From Ochrobactrum sp. Q0168 (GTDB taxonomy: Bacteria; Pseudomonadota; Alphaproteobacteria; Rhizobiales; Rhizobiaceae), in assembly GCF_016427605.1 (NCBI RefSeq), contig NZ_JAELXQ010000006.1, positions 186,001-250,000 of the forward strand: a stretch of DNA of 64,000 nt, written 5' to 3'. Of this stretch, positions 26,562 to 36,114 are shown piece after piece. The notes under the pieces were generated by a model that was given only the letters and a program-made list of their open reading frames with translations, was not told the origin of the DNA and searched no databases. Positions within the stretch are counted from its first letter, which is position 1, and each line of letters starts with the position of its first letter. The translations under genes were made by a program, and so were the position numbers.

Positions 26562-27262
26562 GGCAACTACACGTTTTTATCGACATCTGGATTCCTCCCG
26601 CGACTGAAATGCGTCGCCGCAACCCTGTTTTTAATGAAATCGGGCATTCGCGTATAGGGGAGATAACATAACGGCTCGGGAATGTCTGTAAAATTTTTAT
26701 GTGCACGAATTATTTTTCACAAACTTGTTAGCGGAAGGGAAGCCGCTTCGACAGTAGAGGCGATTTTCGATCCTTTGGCAGCTTGAAATCGTCTGGTGAT
26801 AATGATTTAAATCTTTGATTTATAACAAATTATCATGATCTTGACAGAGCAGATACTGAGCCGCGATCCGGTCGCCAGCAGCCGCGATGGTCTTTAAATA
26901 TGTGGATTGAAACAGTCGTTTCCAATGCCATAACGGGCGGATTTCGCGCCGAAACACAGTCTATTGCCGCCTGTTCCAAAACATCTGATTGACAGATATC
27001 ATCGTTTATAACATCATTATTGGAATTAATAACACGTCGCTATCATAAAGCAGGTGGCCATGCCTGTTTCCAGTAGGCACGGAGGAGCGGAGCCCTGGGA
27101 CCATGTGGAGGATGTCATGATTTTGTCCATTGTCCAGGTTGCCGCGCGGGTGGACAGCTCCGTCGGGCCCGGCCTGACGGCAGGGCGATTTGCAAACAGG
27201 TGAGTGTTCACGGCGGTCGGATTCGGCCGCGATCCGTTCCGACAATTCGGCAGGTTTGAATA
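26562..27262. promoter_or_regulatory. Divergent ery control region
   Basis: A 701-base AT-rich region between eryA and the importer genes. Its most striking element is an imperfect dyad at 26797-26835: TGATAAT at 26797-26803 pairs with ATTATCA at 26829-26835, and AAATC-TTT-GATTT lies at the centre (26809-26821). This is a good candidate for the EryD operator. A second AT-rich patch lies at 27000-27050. A short leader ORF is described separately at 27117. Confidence 0.55.
27117..27203 (+). CDS. Candidate 28-residue leader peptide upstream of the erythritol importer
   Basis: A short ORF starting ATG-ATT-TTG-TCC behind a perfect GGAGG five bases upstream (27107-27111) and ending TGA 59 bases before the DUF2291 gene. 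The ribosome site is stronger than those of the following gene. It could be a regulatory leader; it may also be chance, since no run of control codons is evident. Confidence 0.3.
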   Translation: MILSIVQVAARVDSSVGPGLTAGRFANR

Positions 27263-27916
27263 ATGAGTGCACAGACTAATCAAGTTTCGCGAGCTTCGCC
27301 CAAGCAAAACCGCGCCATACTTTGGAGCGTGATTACGGCTGTAGTGGTTATAGGCGCGATTGGATTTGATACCAAGGTCGTTAAGATCGGTTCTGATTCC
27401 GATGTGCGTCAGCAGGCATTTTCGCCTGACGCTTATGGCGCTTCCGAGTTCCCGAAGGTCAAGTCGAGCATTATCGAACGTGCCGCTGATGCAGCTGAAG
27501 TCGGAACGGCGTTGGCAGCCGATAAGGCTGCGGCAGGCAAGAAATACGGTGTCGGCAGCGTCAATCCGGTCATACCTGTGAAGTTCACCGGCGTCGTTGA
27601 AGAGCGCAAGTCGAACTATAACGTGATCAAGGTCGATGGCTTGCCTGAAGGCATGGCGATACGGGTCCAGACCGGTCCTGCCGTCAATGGCACAGATTTG
27701 CGCGATGCGACCGGCACAATCGAATTTGGTCAGTTCAAGAACCAGATCGAATTTCAAAATGCAGGTTCTGCGCTCAACAACGAAATGAAGAAGCAGGTTC
27801 TGCAGGGTGTGGATACCGACAATCTCGTTGGCAAGACCGTTTCAGTCACCGGCGTATTCAAGCTCGTCAATCCCAAAAACTGGCTCGTGACGCCGGTGGA
27901 GTTCGCAGTGAAATGA
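27263..27916 (+). CDS. DUF2291 family protein of the erythritol importer operon
   Basis: A 217-residue protein with one N-terminal membrane anchor (about residues 18-37, ILWSVITAVVVIGAIGF) and a periplasmic DUF2291 domain. It shares the pattern FKNQIEFQNAGSALN (near residue 160) with the DUF2291 lipoprotein of the apiose importer (FRNQIEWAQFGKSFN). The family is regularly found with ribose-type importers, but no function is known to me. Its stop overlaps the ATPase start by four bases, so it is made together with the transporter. It may be a periplasmic accessory factor. Confidence 0.85.
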   Translation: MSAQTNQVSRASPKQNRAILWSVITAVVVIGAIGFDTKVVKIGSDSDVRQQAFSPDAYGASEFPKVKSSIIERAADAAEVGTALAADKAAAGKKYGVGSVNPVIPVKFTGVVEERKSNYNVIKVDGLPEGMAIRVQTGPAVNGTDLRDATGTIEFGQFKNQIEFQNAGSALNNEMKKQVLQGVDTDNLVGKTVSVTGVFKLVNPKNWLVTPVEFAVK

Positions 27917-29472
27917 GCGCCGGCGCAACAATCGAAAATCCCGGAATTGAAGGCAAGAACGGTGATGTCGTTCTGGCCGCGCAGAATGTCGCCAAATCCT
28001 ATGGCCGCATTCACGCTCTCAAGGGTGTGAATTTCGAGATACGTCGCGGTCAGGTCACCACGCTTTTCGGCGAAAACGGCGCTGGCAAGTCGACTTTGAT
28101 GAAGGTGCTGTCGGGGGTGATTCAACCGACATCCGGCACGATCATACTGGATGGCGAACCGGTGACGTTCAACTCGTCGACCGAGGCGCGTGATCGGGGC
28201 ATCTCGATCATCCATCAGGAACTGAGCCTCGCGCCGAACATGAATGTGCGCGATAATATTTTCATGGGGCGCGAAATCCGTACGCCGACTGGCGTTAATT
28301 TTGCCGAGGAAGAACGCCTCACGCGTGAACTGATGCAGGAACTGGAAGAGGATATCGATCCGTTGACGCCGGTCGAGGAATTGCGACTCGGCCAGCAGCA
28401 GATCGTGGAAATTGCGCGCGCGCTTTCGGTCAATTCCCGCATTCTCATCATGGATGAACCGACCTCCGCATTGAGTGCGTCGGAGGTCGAGGTGCTGTTC
28501 AAGGTCATCCGCGATCTGACATCCCGTGGCGTCGCGATTGTCTACATCTCGCACCATCTCGAAGAAGCGCTACAGATCACCAATCACGCTGTTGTATTGC
28601 GTGATGGCGCGATGACGGCCTATGCGCCTCGCAACGAAATCGATCTGGAATGGATCGTTCGTAATATGGTGGGCGAGAATTTTGATCTTGGGTCTCCGCC
28701 AACCGGTTATGAATGGGGAGATGTTGCCCTTTCCGTTGAGAACCTGACGGTTCCAGATCCCGCAGGCGCGGATTTCGCGCTGGTTGACCGGCTGTCGCTC
28801 AATGTGCGGGCAGGCGAAATCGTTTGCATCTATGGGCTTATGGGCGCAGGCCGCACCGAGCTTCTGGAAACGGTCGCCGGTCGTCTGAAGGCCAGTAGTG
28901 GTCGTGTGCTTCTCAAAGGTAACGACGTCTCGGGCCTTACCATCGCACAACGCATTGAAAAGGGGCTGGTTCTGGTTCCAGAAGATCGCCAGCGTGATGG
29001 TCTGGTCCAGACGATGACGGTCGGAAAGAACCTGTCTCTGGCCAGCATTGCCGAGATCACCAAAGGCCTCTTCACGTCCCAAAAGAGCGAGAAGAACATC
29101 ATCGATCAATCGATCAAGAATGTTCATATCAAGACGGATGGCGGCGACGCGGCGATTGGCTCGCTATCTGGGGGTAATCAGCAGAAGGTCGTGATCGGCA
29201 AGATGCTGGCGACCGAGCCGGAAGTAATCCTGCTGGATGAACCAAGCCGGGGCATCGACATTGGTGCGAAGGCTGAGGTGTTCAAGCTACTGGCTGAGAA
29301 GGCCAAGCAAGGGCTGGCGGTCATCTATACGACCTCCGAAGTTGGCGAATGCCTGAGTATCGCGCACCGCATCATCGTCATGCACCGGGGGCGGATCTCA
29401 GCCGAATTCGGTTCGGATGTCTCTAAGGAAAAGATCATGGCCGCCTCGGGTGAAGCCATGGTCGGTCACTGA
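27913..29472 (+). CDS. eryE: Erythritol ABC transporter ATPase, RbsA type
   Basis: A 519-residue tandem ABC ATPase. Domain 1 has Walker A GENGAGKST near residue 55, signature LRLGQQQIVEIARAL and Walker B LIMDEPTSAL; domain 2 has the family's degenerate Walker A GLMGAGRTE, signature LSGGNQQKVVIGKML and Walker B VILLDEPSRGID. It is coupled to the DUF2291 gene and is separated by 114 bases from the permease. Assignment to erythritol rests on position next to the ery operon, as in Brucella and Rhizobium; the symbol follows the eryEFG usage there. Confidence 0.9.
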   Translation: MSAGATIENPGIEGKNGDVVLAAQNVAKSYGRIHALKGVNFEIRRGQVTTLFGENGAGKSTLMKVLSGVIQPTSGTIILDGEPVTFNSSTEARDRGISIIHQELSLAPNMNVRDNIFMGREIRTPTGVNFAEEERLTRELMQELEEDIDPLTPVEELRLGQQQIVEIARALSVNSRILIMDEPTSALSASEVEVLFKVIRDLTSRGVAIVYISHHLEEALQITNHAVVLRDGAMTAYAPRNEIDLEWIVRNMVGENFDLGSPPTGYEWGDVALSVENLTVPDPAGADFALVDRLSLNVRAGEIVCIYGLMGAGRTELLETVAGRLKASSGRVLLKGNDVSGLTIAQRIEKGLVLVPEDRQRDGLVQTMTVGKNLSLASIAEITKGLFTSQKSEKNIIDQSIKNVHIKTDGGDAAIGSLSGGNQQKVVIGKMLATEPEVILLDEPSRGIDIGAKAEVFKLLAEKAKQGLAVIYTTSEVGECLSIAHRIIVMHRGRISAEFGSDVSKEKIMAASGEAMVGH

Positions 29473-29586
29473 GAAACTGCTGCATGCCTTCGGTTTTCGA
29501 GCGGGCATGCGCAAGTCGAAAAGTTCGAGCGCCTGATCTGATGTTACCAGATCGCTTGAATGCTTTAGTTATGGAGCACTGATAGA

Positions 29587-30627
29587 ATGTCAGTCACGAG
29601 CACAAAAGACAAAGCGGCAACCCCAGGCGGGGCAAAGCGGAAAACCAATATCGTGCATCTGCTGCTCGAAGGTCGTGCATTTTTTGCCCTGATCGCAATC
29701 ATCGCTGCCTTTTCGTTCCTGTCGCCCTATTATTTCACGGTCGACAATTTCCTCATCATGTCTTCGCATGTGGCCATTTTCGGGTTGCTGGCAATCGGCA
29801 TGTTGCTGGTGATCCTGAATGGCGGCATCGATCTTTCTGTCGGTTCCACATTGGGGCTGGCGGGTGTCGTTGCGGGTTTCCTGATGCAGGGCGTGACGCT
29901 GCAGGAATTCGGGATCATCCTATATTTCCCGGTCTGGGCCGTGGTCATCATCACCTGTGCACTGGGTGCGTTTGTGGGCGCTGTCAATGGCGTGCTGATT
30001 GCCTATCTGCGGGTTCCAGCTTTCGTGGCCACACTCGGCGTGCTCTATTGCGCACGTGGTGTCGCCTTGTTGATGACAAATGGTCTGACCTACAACAATC
30101 TCGGTGGCCGCCCGGAACTGGGGAATACCGGTTTTGATTGGCTCGGATTCAACACGCTTTTCGGCGTTCCGATTGGCGTTCTGGTTCTAGCTGTGCTGGC
30201 GATCATCTGCGCCATCGTTCTCAATCGCACCGCGTTCGGTCGCTGGCTCTATGCTTCGGGCGGTAATGAGCGCGCTGCTGAGCTTTCGGGTGTTCCGGTC
30301 AAGAGGGTCAAGATCTCCGTTTATGTGATTTCGGGCATTTGTGCCGCAATTGCCGGTCTGGTCCTGTCGTCGCAGCTGACCTCTGCCGGTCCGACCGCCG
30401 GTACGACATATGAACTGACCGCAATCGCAGCGGTCGTCATCGGCGGCGCGGCGCTGACAGGCGGACGCGGCACCATTCAGGGTACGCTGCTCGGCGCCTT
30501 CGTCATAGGCTTCCTCTCCGATGGTCTGGTGATCATCGGCGTATCCTCCTATTGGCAAACCGTCTTCACCGGCGCGGTGATCGTGCTCGCGGTTCTGCTC
30601 AACAGCATTCAATACTCCCGACGATAG
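29587..30627 (+). CDS. eryF: Erythritol ABC transporter permease, RbsC type
   Basis: A 346-residue membrane protein with about ten hydrophobic segments after a charged 40-residue cytoplasmic N-terminus. It has the conserved LNGGIDLSVGSTLGLAG near residue 80 and YASGGNERAAELSGVPVKRVKI near residue 222, the ATPase-contacting loop. It is the channel-forming subunit (half of a homodimer) of the importer with EryE and EryG. Confidence 0.9.
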   Translation: MSVTSTKDKAATPGGAKRKTNIVHLLLEGRAFFALIAIIAAFSFLSPYYFTVDNFLIMSSHVAIFGLLAIGMLLVILNGGIDLSVGSTLGLAGVVAGFLMQGVTLQEFGIILYFPVWAVVIITCALGAFVGAVNGVLIAYLRVPAFVATLGVLYCARGVALLMTNGLTYNNLGGRPELGNTGFDWLGFNTLFGVPIGVLVLAVLAIICAIVLNRTAFGRWLYASGGNERAAELSGVPVKRVKISVYVISGICAAIAGLVLSSQLTSAGPTAGTTYELTAIAAVVIGGAALTGGRGTIQGTLLGAFVIGFLSDGLVIIGVSSYWQTVFTGAVIVLAVLLNSIQYSRR

Positions 30628-30780
30628 GAACAGGGCCAGGTCCGATTTCGGATGGGCCGTATTCCAAGGGCGTATCGAAAGGTTCCAAGACGGCGAACAA
30701 CCTCAAAAGCCTCGCCCAATGGAAATGATACCCGCCGGGCAACCGGCACAACACAAACAAAAATGTTACGGGAGTGAAAC

Positions 30781-31728
30781 ATGTTTAAGAAGGGTATGCG
30801 CGTTCTGTTCGCTGCTGCAGCGGCACTGCCGCTTATCGCCAGCGCTGCCTGGGCTGAAGGTCTGATGACGATCATCGTCAACGACCCTTCGAACCCATAT
30901 TGGTACACCGAAGGTGAAATCGCCAAGAAGACCGCTGAAGGCCTGGGCTATTCGGCTGTCGTTGGCGGTCACAAGGGCGACACCAACACTGAAAGCAATC
31001 TGATCGACACTGCGATCACCAACAAGTCGGTTGCGATCATTCTTGATCCGGCCAATGCCGACGGCTCGGTTGGTGCGGTCAAGCGCGCCGTCGCAGCAGG
31101 CATTCCGGTATTCCTCGTCAATGCCGAAATCAACCAGGAAGGTCTTGCCAAGGCACAGCTCGTCTCCAACAATGCGCAGGGCGCTGCAATCGGCGCAACC
31201 CAGTGGGTTGAAAGCGTTGGCGACAAGGGCAAATATGTCGAATTGTTCGGTGCGCCATCGGACAACAATGCGGCAACCCGCTCGAATGGTTACGAAACGG
31301 TCCTGTCGCAGTATCCGGATTTGGTGAAGGCCGGTAAGGACGTTGCCAACTGGAACCGGACCCAGGGCCACGACAAGATGCAGGCACTGTTGCAGGCCAA
31401 TCCCGATATCGTCGGTGTCATCTCCGGTAACGACGAAATGGCTCTTGGTGCAATCGCTGCTCTTAAGAAGGCTGGCAAGCTGGAACAGGTCAAGGTCGGC
31501 GGTTTCGACGGTTCGCCGGATGCGGTCGCGGCGATCAAGGCCGGTGAGCTTCAGTACACCGTTCTGCAGCCTGTTGCCATTTTCTCGGAAGCTGCCGTCA
31601 AGCAGGCTGATAGCTTCATCAAGACCGGCAAGACCGGTGTTGATCAGGAAAAGCAGCTTTTCGATTGCTTCCTGATTACCAAGGATAATGTCGACAAGTA
31701 CACGGCTCCGTTCGTTCTCGAGCAGTAA
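30781..31728 (+). CDS. eryG: Erythritol ABC transporter periplasmic binding protein
   Basis: A 315-residue ribose-type binding protein with a clear signal peptide (residues 1-24, cleavage after AAWA). The N-lobe pattern MTIIVNDPSNPYWYTEGEIAKKTAEGLGY and the hinge VIAGNDEMALGA-like GVISGNDEMALGAIAALK support CUT2 specificity for a small polyol or sugar. CGGGAG lies before ATG 30781. A strong terminator follows, so the importer operon ends here and the next regulator is separate. Confidence 0.91.
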   Translation: MFKKGMRVLFAAAAALPLIASAAWAEGLMTIIVNDPSNPYWYTEGEIAKKTAEGLGYSAVVGGHKGDTNTESNLIDTAITNKSVAIILDPANADGSVGAVKRAVAAGIPVFLVNAEINQEGLAKAQLVSNNAQGAAIGATQWVESVGDKGKYVELFGAPSDNNAATRSNGYETVLSQYPDLVKAGKDVANWNRTQGHDKMQALLQANPDIVGVISGNDEMALGAIAALKKAGKLEQVKVGGFDGSPDAVAAIKAGELQYTVLQPVAIFSEAAVKQADSFIKTGKTGVDQEKQLFDCFLITKDNVDKYTAPFVLEQ

Positions 31729-31736
31729 GAGCAAAG

Positions 31737-31768
31737 TTTGGAGCGCCGGTTTCTACCGGCGCTCCAAA
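31737..31768 (+). terminator. Rho-independent terminator after eryG
   Basis: A 13-base perfect stem (TTTGGAGCGCCGG and complement) with loop TTTCTA, followed 11 bases later by CCCCTTTTT. It separates the importer operon from the DeoR-kinase-dehydrogenase operon. Confidence 0.85.
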
Positions 31769-31840
31769 TATCGTTCCCCTTTTTGTCTGGCGTAGTCCGC
31801 CGGAACCTGTCAGTGACAACGAAATAATGGCTGGGAACGG

Positions 31841-32698
31841 ATGGCAGGCATGACGGTGAGCAACAAGGCAAGCATAGACAATCTGATGACAGATCAGGTG
31901 CCGAACGACAGTCGGCATGCGCGTCAGCTGGTGCGCCGCCAGCAGATCGCCGAGACTGTGATGGCCGAAGGGTCGATGCGGATTGAAGATTTGACGGAAC
32001 GTTTCGGCATCAGTCTGATGACGGCGCATCGTGATGTCGATGAACTTGTCAGCCGGGGACTTTTTCGCAAAACGCGCGGCGTTGTTTCCGCAGCACCCAC
32101 CAGCCTGATCGAAGCGAGCGATCTTTACCGGGTGTCGCGGCAGTCGGAAGAAAAGAAGCTGATCGCCGAAGCCGCGATGCAATTTGTCGAACCGGGCCAA
32201 GCCATCTTTCTGGATGACTCGACCACAGTTCTGCAAATGGTGCCGCATCTTCAGGCCAAAACGCCTTTGACCGTTATCACCAATTCGCTGATCCTGATGA
32301 ACGAAGTTCGCGATATGCAGGACATCACGCTGATCGGTCTGGGTGGGCAGCTTTATAACTGGTGCAATGCCTTTGTCGGCGGCATGACGATCCACGAAAT
32401 CCGTCGCTTGCGTGCCGATGTGGCGTTCATCTCGATTGCCGCAATCACCGACGATCTGTTGTTTCATCAATCGACCGAAATGGTTGAAACCAAAAGAGCC
32501 ATGCGCGAATGCGCGGCAAAAAGTGTGCTCCTGGCTGACCACACAAAATTCGAACGGCGCGCTTTGCACAATTTCGGCGCCTTGAGCGATTTCGATGTGG
32601 TCATCGTCGATGAAAACACGCCCGAGGCGCATATTGAACATATGCAGTCACAGGACATCAATGTCGTCATCGCCCGTTCGGGCGGTCAGAAAGAATAA
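31841..32698 (+). CDS. DeoR-family transcriptional regulator
   Basis: A 285-residue DeoR-type regulator with a winged helix at residues about 30-85 (RRQQIAETVMAEGSMRIEDLTERFGISLMTAHRDVDELVSRG) and a sensor domain with FLDDSTTVLQMVPHL, LTVITNSLILMNE and GGQLYNWCNAFVGG. It is only distantly like the DeoR protein at 20559. It leads a three-gene unit with a kinase and an FAD dehydrogenase and most likely controls them, responding to a polyol phosphate. Confidence 0.91.
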   Translation: MAGMTVSNKASIDNLMTDQVPNDSRHARQLVRRQQIAETVMAEGSMRIEDLTERFGISLMTAHRDVDELVSRGLFRKTRGVVSAAPTSLIEASDLYRVSRQSEEKKLIAEAAMQFVEPGQAIFLDDSTTVLQMVPHLQAKTPLTVITNSLILMNEVRDMQDITLIGLGGQLYNWCNAFVGGMTIHEIRRLRADVAFISIAAITDDLLFHQSTEMVETKRAMRECAAKSVLLADHTKFERRALHNFGALSDFDVVIVDENTPEAHIEHMQSQDINVVIARSGGQKE

Positions 32699-32756
32699 CA
32701 AAGTCACGGCGAATGCGCTTTGCTGAGCCTGCATTTACATACCAGGAATACGATCC

Positions 32757-34271
32757 ATGCCCTGCCTGTTGGGAATCGATAGCGGACTGACCGTCACGAA
32801 AGCCGTATTGTTCGACATTGACGGCAGGACGCTGTCAGTCGCGCGCCGCCGTGTCGCCCAGTCGTTTCCGCATCCCCGTCACGTCGAGCGTGACATGGAC
32901 GAATTCTGGAATGCCACGGCGGATGCGATTGCTGAAGCGATTTCCACGAGCGGCAGGCCTGCTTCCGATATTCTGGCCATCGCCACCACTGCCCATGGCG
33001 ACGGTATCTATATGCTTGACAGTGACCACCGCCCGCTCGGTGCGGGCATTCTGTCGTTGGATAGTCGTGCAGTCGATATTGCGGAAAACTGGGTGAACGG
33101 TCAGGTCGCAGAACAGTCCATCGCCATTACCGGGCAATTGCCCCATGCTTCCGCACCTTCGGCCATTCTCGCCTGGGTGAAAGAAAATCAGCCTGAGCGC
33201 TTCAGTCGTATCGCACATGTCATCGCCTGCAAGGACTGGCTCCGGTTTTGCCTGACTGGGGAGGTCGGTACGGATCGCACCGAAGCGTCCACCTCATTCA
33301 CGGACGTGAACACGCAGGATTATTCACGCGACGCACTTGCGTTGTTCGGACTGGAAGCTCTTTGGAACGCTTTGCCGCCCATGTCGCGTTCGGACGAGAT
33401 CGTGGGTGGCGTTTCTGCGGCTTGCGCGGCGCGGACCGGTCTTGTCGCCGGAACGCCGGTTGTTGGTGGTCTGCACGATGTTACGGCATCGGCGCTCGGC
33501 GTCGGCGGGTTGAAGATGGGCACTGTGGCGGTGGTTGCGGGAACCTATTCGATCAACGAGACGCTATCCTTCGAACCGCGTGTGAATCCGAGCTGGTTTT
33601 GCCGCAACGGCATCGCGCCGGGAGAATGGAACAACATGTCGATCTCGCCGGCGTCAACGGCAAATTATGACTGGTTTCTGGACAAGCTCTGCCCATCCGA
33701 GCGGCGTCTAGCGGAGCAGACAGGTCGCTCGATTCACGATATGCTGCGCCCGGAAATAGATGCTGCGCTGGCAAAGCCCTCGACAGCATTGTTCCATCCT
33801 TATCTCTTTGGTTCGCCCTATGGCGCCATGGCAAGCGGCGCGTTCTTCGGTCTGCGCGGCTGGCAGGAACGCGGCGACATGCTGCGCGCCGTCTGGGAAG
33901 GGATTGCCTTCAATCACCGCATCCATGTCGATCACCTCAAGGAAGGGTTCGCCATCTCCGCTGCGCGGTTGACCGGTGGCGTATCGCGCAGCCCGGCTTT
34001 CGCGCAGATGTTCGCTAATGTGCTTGGAATGCCGGTGACGGTTACCGAGACGGATGAGGCGGCAGCCTGGGGCGCAGCGCTTTGCGCAGGCAAAGGCGCG
34101 GGCGTTTTCGCCGATGTTTATAGCGATCCGCGCGATCTCGATGCGATCGGCCGCACTTATACGCCAGATGCGGAGCGCAGCACGCAATATGAGAAGCGCT
34201 TCGCGCTGTTCAAAGAAATTGCCTCGGCGCTTGGCCCGTTATGGCCGAAAATCGAAGCCCTTACGGATTGA
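32757..34271 (+). CDS. FGGY carbohydrate kinase, LyxK-like
   Basis: A 504-residue FGGY kinase closest in feel to L-xylulose/3-keto-L-gulonate kinase LyxK: LLGIDSGLTVTKAVLFDIDGR (residues 4-24), ERDMDEFWNATADAI, ACKDWLRFCLTGEVGTDRTEASTSF, LVAGTPVVGGLHDVTASALGVG and the C-terminal ARLTGGVSRSPAFAQMFANVLGMPV. It is not a close copy of EryA. The following GlpD-like dehydrogenase suggests the substrate is a polyol that is phosphorylated first and oxidised second, as in the ery route. Substrate unknown; a tetritol, pentitol or apiose-derived polyol are options. Confidence 0.9.
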   Translation: MPCLLGIDSGLTVTKAVLFDIDGRTLSVARRRVAQSFPHPRHVERDMDEFWNATADAIAEAISTSGRPASDILAIATTAHGDGIYMLDSDHRPLGAGILSLDSRAVDIAENWVNGQVAEQSIAITGQLPHASAPSAILAWVKENQPERFSRIAHVIACKDWLRFCLTGEVGTDRTEASTSFTDVNTQDYSRDALALFGLEALWNALPPMSRSDEIVGGVSAACAARTGLVAGTPVVGGLHDVTASALGVGGLKMGTVAVVAGTYSINETLSFEPRVNPSWFCRNGIAPGEWNNMSISPASTANYDWFLDKLCPSERRLAEQTGRSIHDMLRPEIDAALAKPSTALFHPYLFGSPYGAMASGAFFGLRGWQERGDMLRAVWEGIAFNHRIHVDHLKEGFAISAARLTGGVSRSPAFAQMFANVLGMPVTVTETDEAAAWGAALCAGKGAGVFADVYSDPRDLDAIGRTYTPDAERSTQYEKRFALFKEIASALGPLWPKIEALTD

Positions 34272-34327
34272 CAGCAGGCGAATGCCTAATGCGCGATAGC
34301 GCAGACAACAGATGTAAAGACGGTGAA

Positions 34328-36055
34328 ATGAACAGTTTCGTAGGCCCTGCCGAAATGAAGAACCGCATCGCCCAACTGGAAGCGGACAGTGTGGACGTCC
34401 TTATTCTTGGCGCGGGCATCAATGGTGCGGGGCTGTATCGGGATTTGTGCGAGCAAGGCGTGAATTGTCTTATCGTTGACAAAGGCGATTTCGGATCGGG
34501 CACCAGTGCCGCGCCGTCGCGGCTGATCCATGGTGGTTTGAAATATCTGGAAACCGGGGAATTCGGTCTGGTTGCGCAATCCACACTGGAACGAAATCTG
34601 CTTTTGAAAAACGCGCCACATAATGTTGAGCCGCTGCCGACGTTTATTCCTGTGTTCTCGTGGACCAAAGGTATCACTGCGGCCTTGCGCACATTGTTCG
34701 GTTCCACAACTGCGCCCCGCAGTCGTGGCGGCGTGTTGATCAAGATCGGCCTTGGCCTCTATGATTATTTTGGTGCGCGTGAGCGCGTCATGCCGCGCCA
34801 CCGTTTTCTCTTGAAGAAGACCGCAACGAAGGAAATGCCTTACATAACACCTGCGATTGTGGCAGGTGGTATCTATCATGACGCCAAGGTCAGCCGACCT
34901 GAGCGGCTGGTCTATGAACTTGTCAGCGATGGACTTCAGGCCAATACAAATAGTGCGGCTGCAAATTTCACAGCCTTGGTCAAAGCCGGTGACGGTGCAA
35001 TCAGCTTTGAAGGTCCAGACGGCGCTTCGTTCTCAGTCAGGCCGAAGCTCGTGATCAACGCTGCTGGCCCTTGGATCGACCGGGTGAATTCTGCGCTTGG
35101 TAAACCCACCAAGATGATCGGTGGCACCAAGGGATCACATATTCTGATCGACCATCCCGAACTGGTGAAAAGCCTTGATGGAAGAATGATTTATTTCGAG
35201 GCCGATGACGGTCGTATCTGCCTTGTTTACGACTATCACGGTCTTGCGATGGTCGGTTCGACCGATATTCCGTCCGATGATCCGGACGCTGTGCGCTGCG
35301 AGGATGATGAAACGGAGTATTTCATTGAGAGCCTGCGTTCGCTGCTGCCGAAACTGCAATTCAACCGCAATCAGATTGTCTACACCTATAGCGGCATCCG
35401 CCCGCTGCCTGCTTCCAATGCCTCAGAACCGGGGCTTATCAGCCGTGATCACTCGGCTCCGGTGATTGAGCCCGATGCGGTGCGCCCATTCGCAATCATT
35501 TCACTGGTGGGCGGTAAATGGACGACGTTTCGCGGTTTTGCCGAAGAGGTTACGGACACGGTTCTGCAACGGTTGCAGCGCACGCGCGTTCGCTCGACGC
35601 GTAATCTCGCAATCGGTGGCGGTAAGGGCTACCCGCGGGATGACAATGCGCGCAGCGCGTGGATCGCTGAACAGGCAAGTGCGACAGGCCTTGAAGCCAC
35701 GCGCGTAGCGTTGTTGCTTCAACGCTACGGGACAACAGCGGCTTCCATCGTTCGCGATGAAGCCAAAGTCGGTGTTGCCTATTTGCCCGAAACCGATACG
35801 GTAAGCCGCGCCGAAATCGCATGGATCGCTCGCAATGAACTGGTGGTTCATTTGGCTGATGTTGTGTTGCGTCGTACGACGCTTGCCATTGATGGCGCGT
35901 TGACCACCAATAATCTGGTCGCGATTGCGGATATTCTGGCCCTGGAACTTGGCTGGACCGAGGCGCGCAAAGCTGAGGAAATTGAAGCGGTGACAGCAGA
36001 ACTCGCCAAGCGGCACAACGTCGTTTTGGCGGCGCGGCCCGCAAAGCGGCGCTGA
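34328..36055 (+). CDS. FAD-dependent polyol phosphate dehydrogenase (GlpD/EryB-like)
   Basis: A 575-residue protein with the FAD-binding N-terminus VDVLILGAGINGAGLYRDLCEQG (about residues 20-42), the family block FGSGTSAAPSRLIHGGLKYLETGEFGLV, a central NAAGPWIDRVNSALG and a C-terminal helical DAO_C domain. It is about 70 residues longer than EryB. Starts at 34289 and 34241 are also open; ATG 34328 behind AAAGACGG was preferred because homologues begin shortly before VDVLILG. With the kinase next to it, it probably forms a kinase-then-dehydrogenase pathway analogous to EryA-EryB. Confidence 0.88.
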   Translation: MNSFVGPAEMKNRIAQLEADSVDVLILGAGINGAGLYRDLCEQGVNCLIVDKGDFGSGTSAAPSRLIHGGLKYLETGEFGLVAQSTLERNLLLKNAPHNVEPLPTFIPVFSWTKGITAALRTLFGSTTAPRSRGGVLIKIGLGLYDYFGARERVMPRHRFLLKKTATKEMPYITPAIVAGGIYHDAKVSRPERLVYELVSDGLQANTNSAAANFTALVKAGDGAISFEGPDGASFSVRPKLVINAAGPWIDRVNSALGKPTKMIGGTKGSHILIDHPELVKSLDGRMIYFEADDGRICLVYDYHGLAMVGSTDIPSDDPDAVRCEDDETEYFIESLRSLLPKLQFNRNQIVYTYSGIRPLPASNASEPGLISRDHSAPVIEPDAVRPFAIISLVGGKWTTFRGFAEEVTDTVLQRLQRTRVRSTRNLAIGGGKGYPRDDNARSAWIAEQASATGLEATRVALLLQRYGTTAASIVRDEAKVGVAYLPETDTVSRAEIAWIARNELVVHLADVVLRRTTLAIDGALTTNNLVAIADILALELGWTEARKAEEIEAVTAELAKRHNVVLAARPAKRR

Positions 36056-36114
36056 ATTTTTAAGAATACGCAACTGGAAGGATATCGTGTACCCACTGCT
36101 TTCCGCGCTTTGGC

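Noticed and set aside
26841-26846. TTGACA as a -35 box in the ery control region
   Set aside because: No acceptable -10 box lies 16-18 bases downstream on the plus strand.
31834-31861. GGAAC just before the DeoR gene as a stress promoter
   Set aside because: At 17-18 bases downstream there is no GTT, and the site overlaps the start codon.
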